Origin: Marinifilum caeruleilacunae
GTDB taxonomy: Bacteria; Bacteroidota; Bacteroidia; Bacteroidales; Marinifilaceae
Assembly (NCBI RefSeq): GCF_013141825.1
Contig: NZ_RZNH01000042.1
Coordinates: forward strand, 1 to 48,828
Length of the DNA: 48,828 bases
Direction: 5' to 3'
The position numbers were made by a program, and so were the translations under genes. Below, piece after piece: positions 33,201-42,054 of the stretch (position 1 is the stretch's first letter; each line of letters opens with the position of its first letter). The notes under the pieces are model-generated. The model had not been told where the DNA came from. It saw only the letters and a program-made list of their open reading frames with translations, and ran no database searches.

Positions 33201-34403
33201 TTACAAGCCTGTCATTAAAAACAATGGCTGTAATTCGAAACTGTTATACTTTGGTCGCAGCCTGTCTATATTATAATATCGATCTACATCAACCAGTTTT
33301 TTGGTGCTGGTTACAATATCGATAGGAGCGTTATCGTATCTACCGTTACGCAGGGTAATTAAGCGCCCGTGAATGCCCTTAATAATTAAATCGAGAGCCA
33401 AATTACCAAAGGCCATTGGCACAATAGAATCAATCGCATCAGGGTCGCCACAGCGAACCATATAACCTAACTTTTGATTGATTACATTAATTGGTTTGGA
33501 ATTGTTGAATTTTGGGGATAGAAGCTTCATTTGATCAGAAACCATATCACCAATACCACCCAATTTTTTATGGCCATAATCATCTGTAACATCATCCTGG
33601 AAAATCATTTCTTCACCAGAGAATGCTGCACCTTCCGATATCAGAACCACCGAGTAGCGACTTGGATTCGAGAATCGATCCTGAATCATCAGTTCGGTTA
33701 ATCTTTCGATATCGAAATTGTGTTCAGGAATAACGCACCTGTTGGCAGCTCCTGCCAGGGTTGGAAGAATGGCTGTAAAACCGGCATAGCGTCCAAATAC
33801 TTCAAGAACCAGCAACCTTTCGTGCGATCCGGCCGAAGTTCTTAAACTGTGCGTAAGCGAAATGGTTCGGGTAATGCAGGTGCTAAATCCAATGCAATAA
33901 TCCGTTCCCGGAACATCATTATCCATGGTTTTCGGAATGGCAATCACTTTAAAGCCTTCCTGGTACAAACGTACACCATAGCTCAAAGTATCATCTCCAC
34001 CAATTGGAATCAGGTAATCAATATTTAAGAAATCCAGGTTCGAAAGAACCTCTTCAGTCAAATCATTTACATCCTTGTCGTACTTGTCTTTTAAATGATG
34101 CGGAACTCTTTCTCTTGAGGTTTTCGAAGGATTTACTCTTGAAGTATGGAGGAAGGTCCCACCAGTACGGCCAACTTTATTCACCAACTCTTCGGTTAGG
34201 ACCTCGTAATTTTCACTATTGTCTGCTTTTTCATCTCTTACGATATCAATCAGGCCTCTCCAGCCTTTTCGAATACCGATAACTTTATAACCTTCTCGTA
34301 ATGCTCTAATGGTTACGGCGCGAATTGCTGGATTCAATCCCGGAACATCACCGCCACCGGTTAGGATGCCTATTATCCCTCTGCAAGAATTATTATTTTT
34401 CAT
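33201..34403 (-). CDS. Phosphofructokinase, predicted PPi-dependent
   Basis: 400 residues, longer than the 320-residue bacterial ATP-PFK. It catalyses phosphorylation of fructose 6-phosphate in glycolysis. The N-terminal GGGDVPGLNPAIR loop, the TGGTFLHTSR segment and PKTMDNDVPGT with the catalytic Asp pair identify the family. Two residues decide the phosphoryl donor: ATP enzymes have Gly in both, PPi enzymes have Asp and Lys. Here GGDDT (residues 135-139) has the Asp and IPKTMDND has Lys158, so a pyrophosphate-dependent enzyme is predicted, able to run in both directions. The gene is transcribed alone. The same window holds a polyphosphate kinase, so inorganic phosphate polymers may matter in this organism's energy budget. 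Confidence 0.88.
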   Translation of the reverse strand: MKNNNSCRGIIGILTGGGDVPGLNPAIRAVTIRALREGYKVIGIRKGWRGLIDIVRDEKADNSENYEVLTEELVNKVGRTGGTFLHTSRVNPSKTSRERVPHHLKDKYDKDVNDLTEEVLSNLDFLNIDYLIPIGGDDTLSYGVRLYQEGFKVIAIPKTMDNDVPGTDYCIGFSTCITRTISLTHSLRTSAGSHERLLVLEVFGRYAGFTAILPTLAGAANRCVIPEHNFDIERLTELMIQDRFSNPSRYSVVLISEGAAFSGEEMIFQDDVTDDYGHKKLGGIGDMVSDQMKLLSPKFNNSKPINVINQKLGYMVRCGDPDAIDSIVPMAFGNLALDLIIKGIHGRLITLRNGRYDNAPIDIVTSTKKLVDVDRYYNIDRLRPKYNSFELQPLFLMTGL

Positions 34404-34634
34404 AGCAATAAACTTTAGTGATTGATATCAAATGTTATATCATTAAATTAAAATGGTTTTGATACAATACCGATATACATTAAAGTTCATTTAGAAACGA
34501 AGTGTAACAAATAATGCTTTCAAATGATCATCGGTATAAAATCACTATAAGTTATCATTTTGTTAATAAAAATTCAAGCTGTGTAGGAAGTATTAAAGTA
34601 GAATTAAAAGGGAATCAATCAATTAAGAATTGTT

Positions 34635-35297
34635 CTAATTACCAAATGCGAATGCAATGATGTTTGCGCCCATTTTTAGCGCCTCTAAATGTTTTTCTTC
34701 TGTGTTGTTATGAACAGATGTATCTTCCCAGCCATCGCCTAAATCGGTTTCGTAGCTATAAAAGCAAACCAACCTGCCTTTGTAGAACAAGCCAAAGCCC
34801 TGGGGTGCTTTTCCATCGTGCTCATGAATTTTTGGCAAACCAGTCGGGAATTCGTATACCTGGTGATAAATTGGATGAGAGTAGGGCAGTTCAACCAATT
34901 CTTCATCGGGAAACACTTTTTTAATCTCTCTTCTAAAATAAGCATTCAGACCATAATTATCGTCCACATGAAGAAACCCTCCGGCCATTAAATATTTTCT
35001 AAGGTTGATAACCTCCTGGTTGTTCAAAACAATATTCCCATGCCCTGTTACATGCAGAAAGGGGAGAGAAAAAATTTCTGGACTGCCAACTTCAACCGTA
35101 ATCGGCTCCGCCTGAATGTTGGCAACTTTATTGTCTTTGCAAAATTGAATCAGGTTAGGCAATGATCCCGGATTTGCATACCAATCACCACCTCCATTGT
35201 ATTTTAACAATCCAATTCGGGCTGTTGTATTTTGCGATTGGGCCATTAAGCCCAAAAACAATAGCGATGTTAATAGTATGTAATGCGGGATTTTCAT
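34635..35297 (-). CDS. DUF4159 domain-containing secreted protein
   Basis: 220 residues from the ATG at 35297, one base after the upstream rsmE stop; an in-frame start 15 nt earlier overlaps rsmE. The signal peptide is about 1-22 (LLTSLLFLGLMAQSQ). The mature protein is a single DUF4159 domain: ARIGLLKYNGGGDWYANPGSL, the central FLHVTGHGNIVLNNQE, LRKYLMAGGFLHVDDNYG and a C-terminal ALKMGANIIAFAFGN. The domain is often found with gliding or surface-related genes and von Willebrand/BatA operons, and resembles a class-I glutamine amidotransferase-like (ThuA-type) fold; no activity is known. Probable operon with rsmE and the HD-PycTM gene. Confidence 0.85.
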   Translation of the reverse strand: MKIPHYILLTSLLFLGLMAQSQNTTARIGLLKYNGGGDWYANPGSLPNLIQFCKDNKVANIQAEPITVEVGSPEIFSLPFLHVTGHGNIVLNNQEVINLRKYLMAGGFLHVDDNYGLNAYFRREIKKVFPDEELVELPYSHPIYHQVYEFPTGLPKIHEHDGKAPQGFGLFYKGRLVCFYSYETDLGDGWEDTSVHNNTEEKHLEALKMGANIIAFAFGN

Positions 35298-35298
35298 T

Positions 35299-36000
35299 CT
35301 AATAATTTGCAAGGCTTACAATATTGCAGGCAACCACCCCGGCAGTTTCGGTACGCAAACGACTTTCGCCAAGCGATATTTCCTGGAAACCATTGGCCTT
35401 AGCCAATTCAACCTCCTCGGGACTAAAATCGCCTTCAGGGCCAACAAGAACCAAACATTTAGATTTTGGCTTGCACAATTGTTTCAAGTGAGTTTTTTCG
35501 CCCGGATTACAATGAGCAATGAACTTGTCACCATCGAAATCGGCGGTAACCAGATCTGCGAATTTTGTAAGCTCGTTTAATTTGGGATGATAAGCTTTTA
35601 GCGATTGCTTTACAGCCGATGTAATAACCTTAAACAAACGATCATGCTTTACCACTTTCCTTTCTGAATGTGCACTTAAAAGAGGCGTGAATTCACTAGT
35701 GCCGATTTCGGTGCACTTTTCAAGAAACCATTCGGTTCTGTCGATATTTTTGGTAGGAGCCAAAGCCAGGTGCAGGTCATAATCCAATTTGCCAAACTCC
35801 TCTTTCTTTTCGATGCATTCAACCGTACAGCGTTTGGGATGTGCATCAATTATTTTGGCGGTAAAAAGTGTTCCCTTTCCATCAATCAAATGGATTTCAT
35901 CTTCTTCTTTTAGCCTTAAAACACGAACGCAATGTTTCGATTCAACTTCATCAAGCTGATAGTACTGGTCTTGTATATCCGGAGTGTAAAATAAATTCAT
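35299..36000 (-). CDS. rsmE: 16S rRNA (uracil-1498-N3)-methyltransferase RsmE
   Basis: 233 residues, the usual length. The N-terminal PUA-like domain (MNLFYTPDIQDQYYQLDEVESKHCVRVLRLKEED) is followed by a SPOUT methyltransferase domain with its trefoil knot: LALAPTKNIDRTEWFLEKCTEIG, LVLVGPEGDFSPEEV (S-adenosylmethionine site) and the C-terminal ISLGESRLRTETAGVVA. It methylates U1498 in the ribosomal decoding centre. It lies 50 nt downstream of the HD-PycTM gene and 1 nt upstream of the DUF4159 start, so the three are probably co-transcribed. Confidence 0.95.
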   Translation of the reverse strand: MNLFYTPDIQDQYYQLDEVESKHCVRVLRLKEEDEIHLIDGKGTLFTAKIIDAHPKRCTVECIEKKEEFGKLDYDLHLALAPTKNIDRTEWFLEKCTEIGTSEFTPLLSAHSERKVVKHDRLFKVITSAVKQSLKAYHPKLNELTKFADLVTADFDGDKFIAHCNPGEKTHLKQLCKPKSKCLVLVGPEGDFSPEEVELAKANGFQEISLGESRLRTETAGVVACNIVSLANY

Positions 36001-36050
36001 AGTAAACTGCCCATTTTATTGGGCTGCAAATTTAGTTTTTGTTGAGCTAT

Positions 36051-37244
36051 TTACCACATCAAAGGCTGATATATTGCAGCTAAAATAAATGCCACAACCG
36101 ACAAAATCAGTCCATACATAAATATGGTATAGGAAATTCTCAAAAAGCGGTATTTTTTACCCAAAACCTTACCCAGGTAATACTGATCTTTAATCAGACT
36201 ATCGTAAAGCTCATCGTAATCTGTCATCATCCCTTTTAATGCTTTTGAATATATACCCAAATCCATATTGTGGAAATTCCCAAAGAATAATAGATTCACT
36301 CTTTTTTGCTTCACATCTTCTTCCGAAAATTTCCCATCGGTTACAATAGGGCGTGTTGCCATTACCGAATAGGTGATGGTAACCAAACACACAATCAGCA
36401 AAATTATACATGGAATAATGAAGTGTGGAACCTCCATAATATTCTTGAAAATGAAAAAGATAGCCGAGATAATGATCGAGTTGACAGAAATCATTAAGTT
36501 GGCTTTGCTATCGGCAATCGAACTCAAATTGATCTGGTTTCTTGCCGTTACCTTAAACATGGTCTCGATTCCTCTCTGAGGCATTTTTAACTTGATGTTC
36601 TGACTCTCAAGCTTACTTACTTTTTCATTCAGTTTCTTGATTTCCTTATCGTGATAGCCCTTTATTTTTGCGACTACTTTCTGGTAGTTTACTTCTTTCT
36701 TCTTTCCAAATACCTTTTTTCCATATTTGGTTTTGTATTTGTGATTTTGCAAAAAGGCTAATGTATCCTCCCAATATAGTCTTGGCGGTATTTCACGCTT
36801 GTAAAGCGCCTCTTTTTCTTCGCGAAGTTGCTCAGAGCTTTTCATGTAGCTTTTCGATGCCAGGTGGTATAAATCGGCATCGCAAAGGGCATTGCAAACC
36901 GGGTTTTCGCAAGGTGGATGAGGAATTTTTGTATGTAGAATGGCTTGTGTTACCTGTGTAATTTTCTCTTCCGGATAATTTCTCTCCGCTAAAAATACCC
37001 TTGCATTTCGAGCGCTCAACTCTTCATGATTTGCATAATCTTCGTAATATCCCGAATCGTGGAACCAGGCGGCCAGAATTAAAATCTCCATCTGTTCTTC
37101 ACTGAATTCCAGTGCAGCACCAATCTTATTGGCATGTTTTACTACATTCTGGGTATGTTCTAAATTGTGATAGGTATACAATGGTTTTATTGCATCTTCA
37201 ATAAGCTTAGTAACATATTTTTCAGCTTCCTGGATCATATTCAT
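36051..37244 (-). CDS. HD-domain protein with Pycsar-effector-like (PycTM, DUF5706) C-terminus
   Basis: 397 residues. The N-terminal part (about 20-140) is an HD phosphohydrolase: H30 in YHNLEHTQNVV, the H62-D63 pair in WFHDSGYY, a further His near 104 and D122 in CDADLYHL, so all metal ligands seem intact. A Lys/Glu-rich coiled coil (about 195-220) links it to a membrane domain that starts with RNQINLSSIADSKANLMISVNSIIISAIF (positions about 235-263) and has further helices at about 275-295 and 370-392. This second part matches the Pycsar effector family (DUF5706), whose TM members respond to cyclic UMP or cyclic CMP made by PycC cyclases in phage defence. No pyrimidine cyclase gene is present nearby, so the protein may use the domain for another nucleotide signal, with the HD domain degrading it. 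It is the first gene of a probable operon with rsmE. Confidence 0.82.
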   Translation of the reverse strand: MNMIQEAEKYVTKLIEDAIKPLYTYHNLEHTQNVVKHANKIGAALEFSEEQMEILILAAWFHDSGYYEDYANHEELSARNARVFLAERNYPEEKITQVTQAILHTKIPHPPCENPVCNALCDADLYHLASKSYMKSSEQLREEKEALYKREIPPRLYWEDTLAFLQNHKYKTKYGKKVFGKKKEVNYQKVVAKIKGYHDKEIKKLNEKVSKLESQNIKLKMPQRGIETMFKVTARNQINLSSIADSKANLMISVNSIIISAIFFIFKNIMEVPHFIIPCIILLIVCLVTITYSVMATRPIVTDGKFSEEDVKQKRVNLLFFGNFHNMDLGIYSKALKGMMTDYDELYDSLIKDQYYLGKVLGKKYRFLRISYTIFMYGLILSVVAFILAAIYQPLMW

Positions 37245-37415
37245 AATTTGAATTTTTCAGTTCTTGAGGTTTTTTTTGACTGAATAAATATAGTCATTAA
37301 ACATGAAATGCTTCTGTTAAAAAAATAGAAATGCCTCGATTGACCTTTTTTTATTGGTAATTGGGGCTTATTTATTAATTTTATGATTCCAATTGATAAA
37401 AGTTAAAACCTCCAT

Positions 37416-38348
37416 ATGATTAAAGTAATTCATACACTGATTAGTATTCTTGCTATTGTATTTTTTCTCGAAGCTTGCGCCCAAAAAAAGGAGCAGAAAA
37501 TGATCTATTTGTCGGAGAACTACGAGAAATTCCCATATGATATTTATGAGCCGAATAAGAAGTTCGAAATGAAGGATGAGTTGAGAGAGATATCGGCTTT
37601 GACTTATTATAGCGAGAATTCTGTATTGTGTGTGAACGACGAAAAAGGTGTCATCTACAAATACAATCACAAAAAGAAAGAGGTAACTAAAAAATACGAA
37701 TTCGATCACCCTGGAGATTATGAAGGCATTGAGCTGATAGATTCTATTGTTTATGTGCTTCGTTCGGATGGGAAAGTGTTTAAAGTGGAAAACTTTAAGG
37801 ATAAAAAGAAGATCAATTCGGTAAAAAGATCAACTCACTTAAATGCGGGGAATGATACAGAAGGATTGGGTTACGATCCCAATACAAATGCATTATTGGT
37901 AGCCTGTAAAGGAAGCCCTGCCCACTCTAAAAAATACCATGGCAAACGTGCTATTTATGAATTTTCTATCGAAAAAAATGAATTGTCAAAAACGCCTAAA
38001 TATTTGATCGATCAGGATCAGATCCGAAAGATTTTGGAATTTGATGCCTACTCCAGATTTTCGGTCCAATTAATGGAGAATATCAATCCTTCGCAAGGTG
38101 ATATTACTTTTCAACCTTCGGCAGTGGCTGTTCATCCCATTACAAAAAATCTTTATGTGCTGGGGTCGGTGGGAAAAATATTGGTTGTGTTAAATCCAGC
38201 AGGAGAAATTCAGGCCATTGTTAAACTAAAGCGCAAAATTTTCCGCCAACCAGAAGGCATATGCTTTGCGCCCGATGGAACCATGTATATCTCCAACGAA
38301 GGAAGAGGGCAAAAAGCAAACATTTTAAAATATCGATTTAAACAATAA
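37416..38348 (+). CDS. SdiA-regulated-like beta-propeller lipoprotein
   Basis: 310 residues. The signal peptide ends in the lipobox LEAC (Cys at about residue 21), followed by AQKKEQK. The mature part is a beta-propeller of the SdiA-regulated family: ELREISALTYYSENSVLCVNDEKGVIYKYN, HPGDYEGIELIDSIVYVLRSDGKVF, ntEGLGYDPNTNALLVACKG, FQPSAVAVHPITKNLYVLGS and FRQPEGICFAPDGTMYISNEGRG. Such proteins often sit beside phosphatase-like or phytase-like genes; the function is not known. It is directly followed, after 41 nt, by the large phosphoesterase-like outer-membrane protein, probably in one operon. Confidence 0.82.
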   Translation: MIKVIHTLISILAIVFFLEACAQKKEQKMIYLSENYEKFPYDIYEPNKKFEMKDELREISALTYYSENSVLCVNDEKGVIYKYNHKKKEVTKKYEFDHPGDYEGIELIDSIVYVLRSDGKVFKVENFKDKKKINSVKRSTHLNAGNDTEGLGYDPNTNALLVACKGSPAHSKKYHGKRAIYEFSIEKNELSKTPKYLIDQDQIRKILEFDAYSRFSVQLMENINPSQGDITFQPSAVAVHPITKNLYVLGSVGKILVVLNPAGEIQAIVKLKRKIFRQPEGICFAPDGTMYISNEGRGQKANILKYRFKQ

Positions 38349-38389
38349 TTAGAATTCATTTTTCGTATTTGATACAAAAAACAGAAAAC

Positions 38390-41300
38390 ATGAAAAAATT
38401 CTATACACTTCTTTGTCTGTTAAGTGTGGTACTTTGTGCCAATGCTCAAGACAATCAAATCAATAAGGCGCCCAATGCAAATTTGTTGGAGCATTCGCTA
38501 TTCTTTATCGGAGATGTTGGAGAAGCCAATATTGTTGATGCCAATCTGGAAATGCTTCAGAATCAACTCATGCAAGTAGAGGACAAAGCCACTCTTGTAT
38601 TTTTGGGGAACAGCATTTCGAAAGAGTATGCCAAACAGGAAATTGAAGACATTAGTTCGGGTGATCAGAATCTGATAAAGCTATTGGATTTGGTGAAAAA
38701 ATTCAATGGTGAAAGTTTTTTCATCCCTGGCGAAAAAGAGTGGAACCAAGGACATAAGCATGGTTGGGAAGCCATTATGAATCTGGAAACCTTTATAGAA
38801 GATTATGTAGGAAAAGGCGATGTATTCCTGCCTACAGGTGGATGTCCTGGGCCAGTAGAAATTGAAATAGGCGATGATGTAGTTTTGCTCATTGTCGACT
38901 CTCAGTGGTGGCTTCATGCAGCCGATAAACCTGAGGCCGAATGTGGTCTTGAAAGTTCTACCGACTTTCTCATTCTTTTAAGCGATGCCTTAAAAAGAAA
39001 TAAGGATAAAAAGATTGTATTTGCCAGTCACCATCCGATGTATAGTGCAGGAAAACATGGAGGGAATTTTCCATTTATCGGTCCTATTGAATTGTATCGC
39101 AAGCTGTTTGGAACGCCACAGGATTTTGCCTATCCATTCTACAAACAAATGAGGTATATGGGCAGAAAACTGGGAAGAGGCTATGAAAACATTATTACTG
39201 TTTCGGCTCACGATAATAGCCTTCAGTTTACCGAAAAAGATGAATCCTTTTATGTTGTTTCCGGATCGGGAAGTAAGGCCGAATATGTTTCGGAGAAGAA
39301 AATGGATGTGGCACTTCGTGAAATTGGTTTTACCAGGCTTAATTTTTATTCGAACGATGAGGTTTGGTTGGAAATGTGGTCGGTTGGAAGAAGTGGAGCA
39401 GAGGCGCCAAAACTTGCCTTCCAGAAAAAGCTCTTCACCAAAACAATGCCTAGTGCACAAGATCTGGCTGAAAAATACAAAGATTTAAACTTTTCAGATA
39501 GTACCATAACAATAGCTGCCAGCGATTTATATGCTACCGATAGTAAATCGAAACGAAATCTGCTTGGAAACAATTACCGTAAAGAATGGGAAACACCTGT
39601 TGAGGTTCCTGTATTTGATATCGGTACAGAAAAAGGAGGTTTAAAAATTTTGAAACGAGGTGGTGGACAGCAAACACGATCTCTGCGATTGGAAGCGAAA
39701 GATGGCAAGCAGTATGTGTTAAGATCGGTAGAAAAATATACCGAGAAGGCCATACCTCCAGGATTAAGAGGGACTTTTGCTGCAAGTATTGTTCAGGATG
39801 GAATTTCTTACTCTTATCCATATGCTGCAATAGCAGTACCAAAATTGGCCGATGCTGCAGGCGTATATCATACCAACCCTAAAATTGTATATGTGCCCGA
39901 TGATCCTCGATTTGGAATCTACCAGGACGACTTCAAGAACGAACTCTACCTTTTTGAAGAAAGACCCAACGATGATATGTCTGATATGGACAATTTTGGC
40001 AACACGAAAGATGTTTTGGGAACCGATAAACTAATTGAGAAAAGATTTAAGAATTCAGATTTAGTGATTGATGAAACGGCTGTTTTACGTGCCCGACTTT
40101 TCGATATTTTCCTGAATGACTGGGATAGGCATGATGATCAGTGGAGATGGGCAACATTTAAAAAGGATGGGAAAACCATTGCCAAGCCAATTCCGCGCGA
40201 TCGCGACCAGGTATTCTTTTACAGCGATGGGAAGGTGCCTTGGCTAATCAGAAGAAAATGGGCCATGCCTAAATTCCAGAGTTTCGATTCCATTGTAGAA
40301 AATGTTGTTGGGCTAGGTTTCAACGCAAGGTATTTCGATCGCAATTTCCTTCAATCTAAAAACAAGAAAGACTGGATTGCAATGGCAAAAGAACTGAAAC
40401 AAAACCTTAGCGATGAGGTGATTGAAACAGCCATTAAAGACCTTCCAAAAGAGGTATATTCCATTTCGGCCAATGATATTGTTGCAAAACTAAAGGCCAG
40501 AAGAGATCAGTTGCCTGATTTGGCAGTAGAATTTTACGATTACCTGGCCAAAGAGGTTGATATTGTTGGTACCAATGATACGGAAGATTTTGATGCCGAA
40601 TGGGATGAGCAAGGAAACCTGCACGTGAAGGTGCGCAGACTGAGTAAGAAAGGAAACAAGAAAGAAAAACTATATGATCGTAAATTCCTGGTTGGAGAAA
40701 CTAAAGAAGTTCGGATTTATGGACTGGGTGGTAAGGATGAATTTGATATCGATGGTAAATACTCGAAAGGTGTGAAACTTAGAATTGTTGGGGGAACCGG
40801 TAAAGACAGGTTTAGAATCGATAGTACCCGAAAATCAAATCTTGCGATTTACGATAAGTCGAAAACAAAGGTGAAAGGTAATGGAGCTTTTCAAAATCGA
40901 TTATCGAAAAACAAGAGTGTGAATGTTTACGATAGAAAATCGTTTAAATATGATATTGTTAGTCCGGGAGCCAATCTAAATTTTGTGAGTGATGATGGAT
41001 TAACGCTTGGCGCTGGCTTTAACGTGAAAAAACAGAGCTTTAGAAAAGAGCCTTACGGATCCTTACACAAATTCCTGGTGAACTATGCCTTTATGTATCC
41101 ATCGGCCCAGTTTAAGTATTCTGGTGAAATGATTGGAGTATTCTCATCATTGGATTTACTGGCCAATATCAGTTACAATACGCCGAATTTTCAGGGTTAT
41201 TATTACGGGCTTGGAAATGAAACCGAAAACCCGGAGTTGGATGATAAAGAGTACAATAGAATTCGAATGGGAAGAACTGAGTTTGGCTTGCAGGTAAGAA

Positions 41301-42004
41301 AAAAACTATCGGCCAAGCAGAGTATTTCTTTCGGTCCATTCTACGAGCAGTTAGAACTTAAAGCAACTCCCGATCGATTTGTAACCGACTTTAGTAATCC
41401 GGATAACGATTTAGATTTACTTACTGATTTTAATACCAGAAAATACATTGGTTTAAAAATTAAACATGAGTGGGATACACGCGATAATAAAGTGATTCCA
41501 TCGCGTGGGGTATACTGGACCAATTCATGGAGTTTCTATCGAGGGTTGGAAAAGAACGATCATAATTTCCAAAAAATGGAAACAGATTTAAGGTTTTATG
41601 CGAGTCTTGGTAGACCTCAACGTAGTATATTTGCAATTCGATTTGGGGCAGCTCACAATACCAGTGGTTACTCCTTTTACCAGGCCAATAAATTGGGTTT
41701 AAAATCGAACCTTAGAGGATACCGTCAGGATCGATTTGCGGGTGATGATATTGTATATCAGAATACCGATTTTCGATTTAGACTGGCAAGATTTAAATCG
41801 TATTTCCTTGGTGGAGAGCTGGGGGTTTTGGCCTTTAACGATTTTGGTCGTGTTTGGCTCAATGGCGAAGATTCCAATAAATGGCACCATGGGTACGGTG
41901 GAGGTTTTTGGCTATCGCCGTATAAATTAATGGTGCTGACTGCCAATTTTGGAATGTCGGAAGAAGAGAATATTTTCTCTTTAGAGTTTAAGTATATGTT
42001 TTAA
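38390..42004 (+). CDS. Large outer-membrane protein: degenerate phosphoesterase-like + kinase-like + surface-antigen (D15-like) barrel
   Basis: 1204 residues from the ATG at 38390; a TTG seven codons earlier is open but the ATG starts the signal peptide (MKKFYTLLCLLSVVLCANAQ). Part 1 (about 30-330) follows the calcineurin-type metallophosphatase scheme, but key metal ligands are changed: GDVGE is kept, while the usual GDN is GNS (about 73), GNHDW is GEKEW (about 114), and GHxH is AHDN; only the H of ASHHPMY remains. Part 2 (about 415-620) has a Gly-rich loop (GGGQQTRS), VLRSVEK, NDWDRHDDQW (576-585) and PRDRDQ (602-607), spaced like the catalytic and metal loops of HipA/FAM20-like kinases. 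Part 3 (about 850-1204) is an outer-membrane barrel of surface-antigen type ending in FKYMF. I do not know the function. Proteins of this architecture recur in Bacteroidota as far as I recall. It probably forms an operon with the preceding propeller lipoprotein. Confidence 0.75.
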   Translation: MKKFYTLLCLLSVVLCANAQDNQINKAPNANLLEHSLFFIGDVGEANIVDANLEMLQNQLMQVEDKATLVFLGNSISKEYAKQEIEDISSGDQNLIKLLDLVKKFNGESFFIPGEKEWNQGHKHGWEAIMNLETFIEDYVGKGDVFLPTGGCPGPVEIEIGDDVVLLIVDSQWWLHAADKPEAECGLESSTDFLILLSDALKRNKDKKIVFASHHPMYSAGKHGGNFPFIGPIELYRKLFGTPQDFAYPFYKQMRYMGRKLGRGYENIITVSAHDNSLQFTEKDESFYVVSGSGSKAEYVSEKKMDVALREIGFTRLNFYSNDEVWLEMWSVGRSGAEAPKLAFQKKLFTKTMPSAQDLAEKYKDLNFSDSTITIAASDLYATDSKSKRNLLGNNYRKEWETPVEVPVFDIGTEKGGLKILKRGGGQQTRSLRLEAKDGKQYVLRSVEKYTEKAIPPGLRGTFAASIVQDGISYSYPYAAIAVPKLADAAGVYHTNPKIVYVPDDPRFGIYQDDFKNELYLFEERPNDDMSDMDNFGNTKDVLGTDKLIEKRFKNSDLVIDETAVLRARLFDIFLNDWDRHDDQWRWATFKKDGKTIAKPIPRDRDQVFFYSDGKVPWLIRRKWAMPKFQSFDSIVENVVGLGFNARYFDRNFLQSKNKKDWIAMAKELKQNLSDEVIETAIKDLPKEVYSISANDIVAKLKARRDQLPDLAVEFYDYLAKEVDIVGTNDTEDFDAEWDEQGNLHVKVRRLSKKGNKKEKLYDRKFLVGETKEVRIYGLGGKDEFDIDGKYSKGVKLRIVGGTGKDRFRIDSTRKSNLAIYDKSKTKVKGNGAFQNRLSKNKSVNVYDRKSFKYDIVSPGANLNFVSDDGLTLGAGFNVKKQSFRKEPYGSLHKFLVNYAFMYPSAQFKYSGEMIGVFSSLDLLANISYNTPNFQGYYYGLGNETENPELDDKEYNRIRMGRTEFGLQVRKKLSAKQSISFGPFYEQLELKATPDRFVTDFSNPDNDLDLLTDFNTRKYIGLKIKHEWDTRDNKVIPSRGVYWTNSWSFYRGLEKNDHNFQKMETDLRFYASLGRPQRSIFAIRFGAAHNTSGYSFYQANKLGLKSNLRGYRQDRFAGDDIVYQNTDFRFRLARFKSYFLGGELGVLAFNDFGRVWLNGEDSNKWHHGYGGGFWLSPYKLMVLTANFGMSEEENIFSLEFKYMF

Positions 42005-42054
42005 ATGCAGTTAGAAATTCTAAAATCTAATTGCTAACTACCTTATAGAATAGT

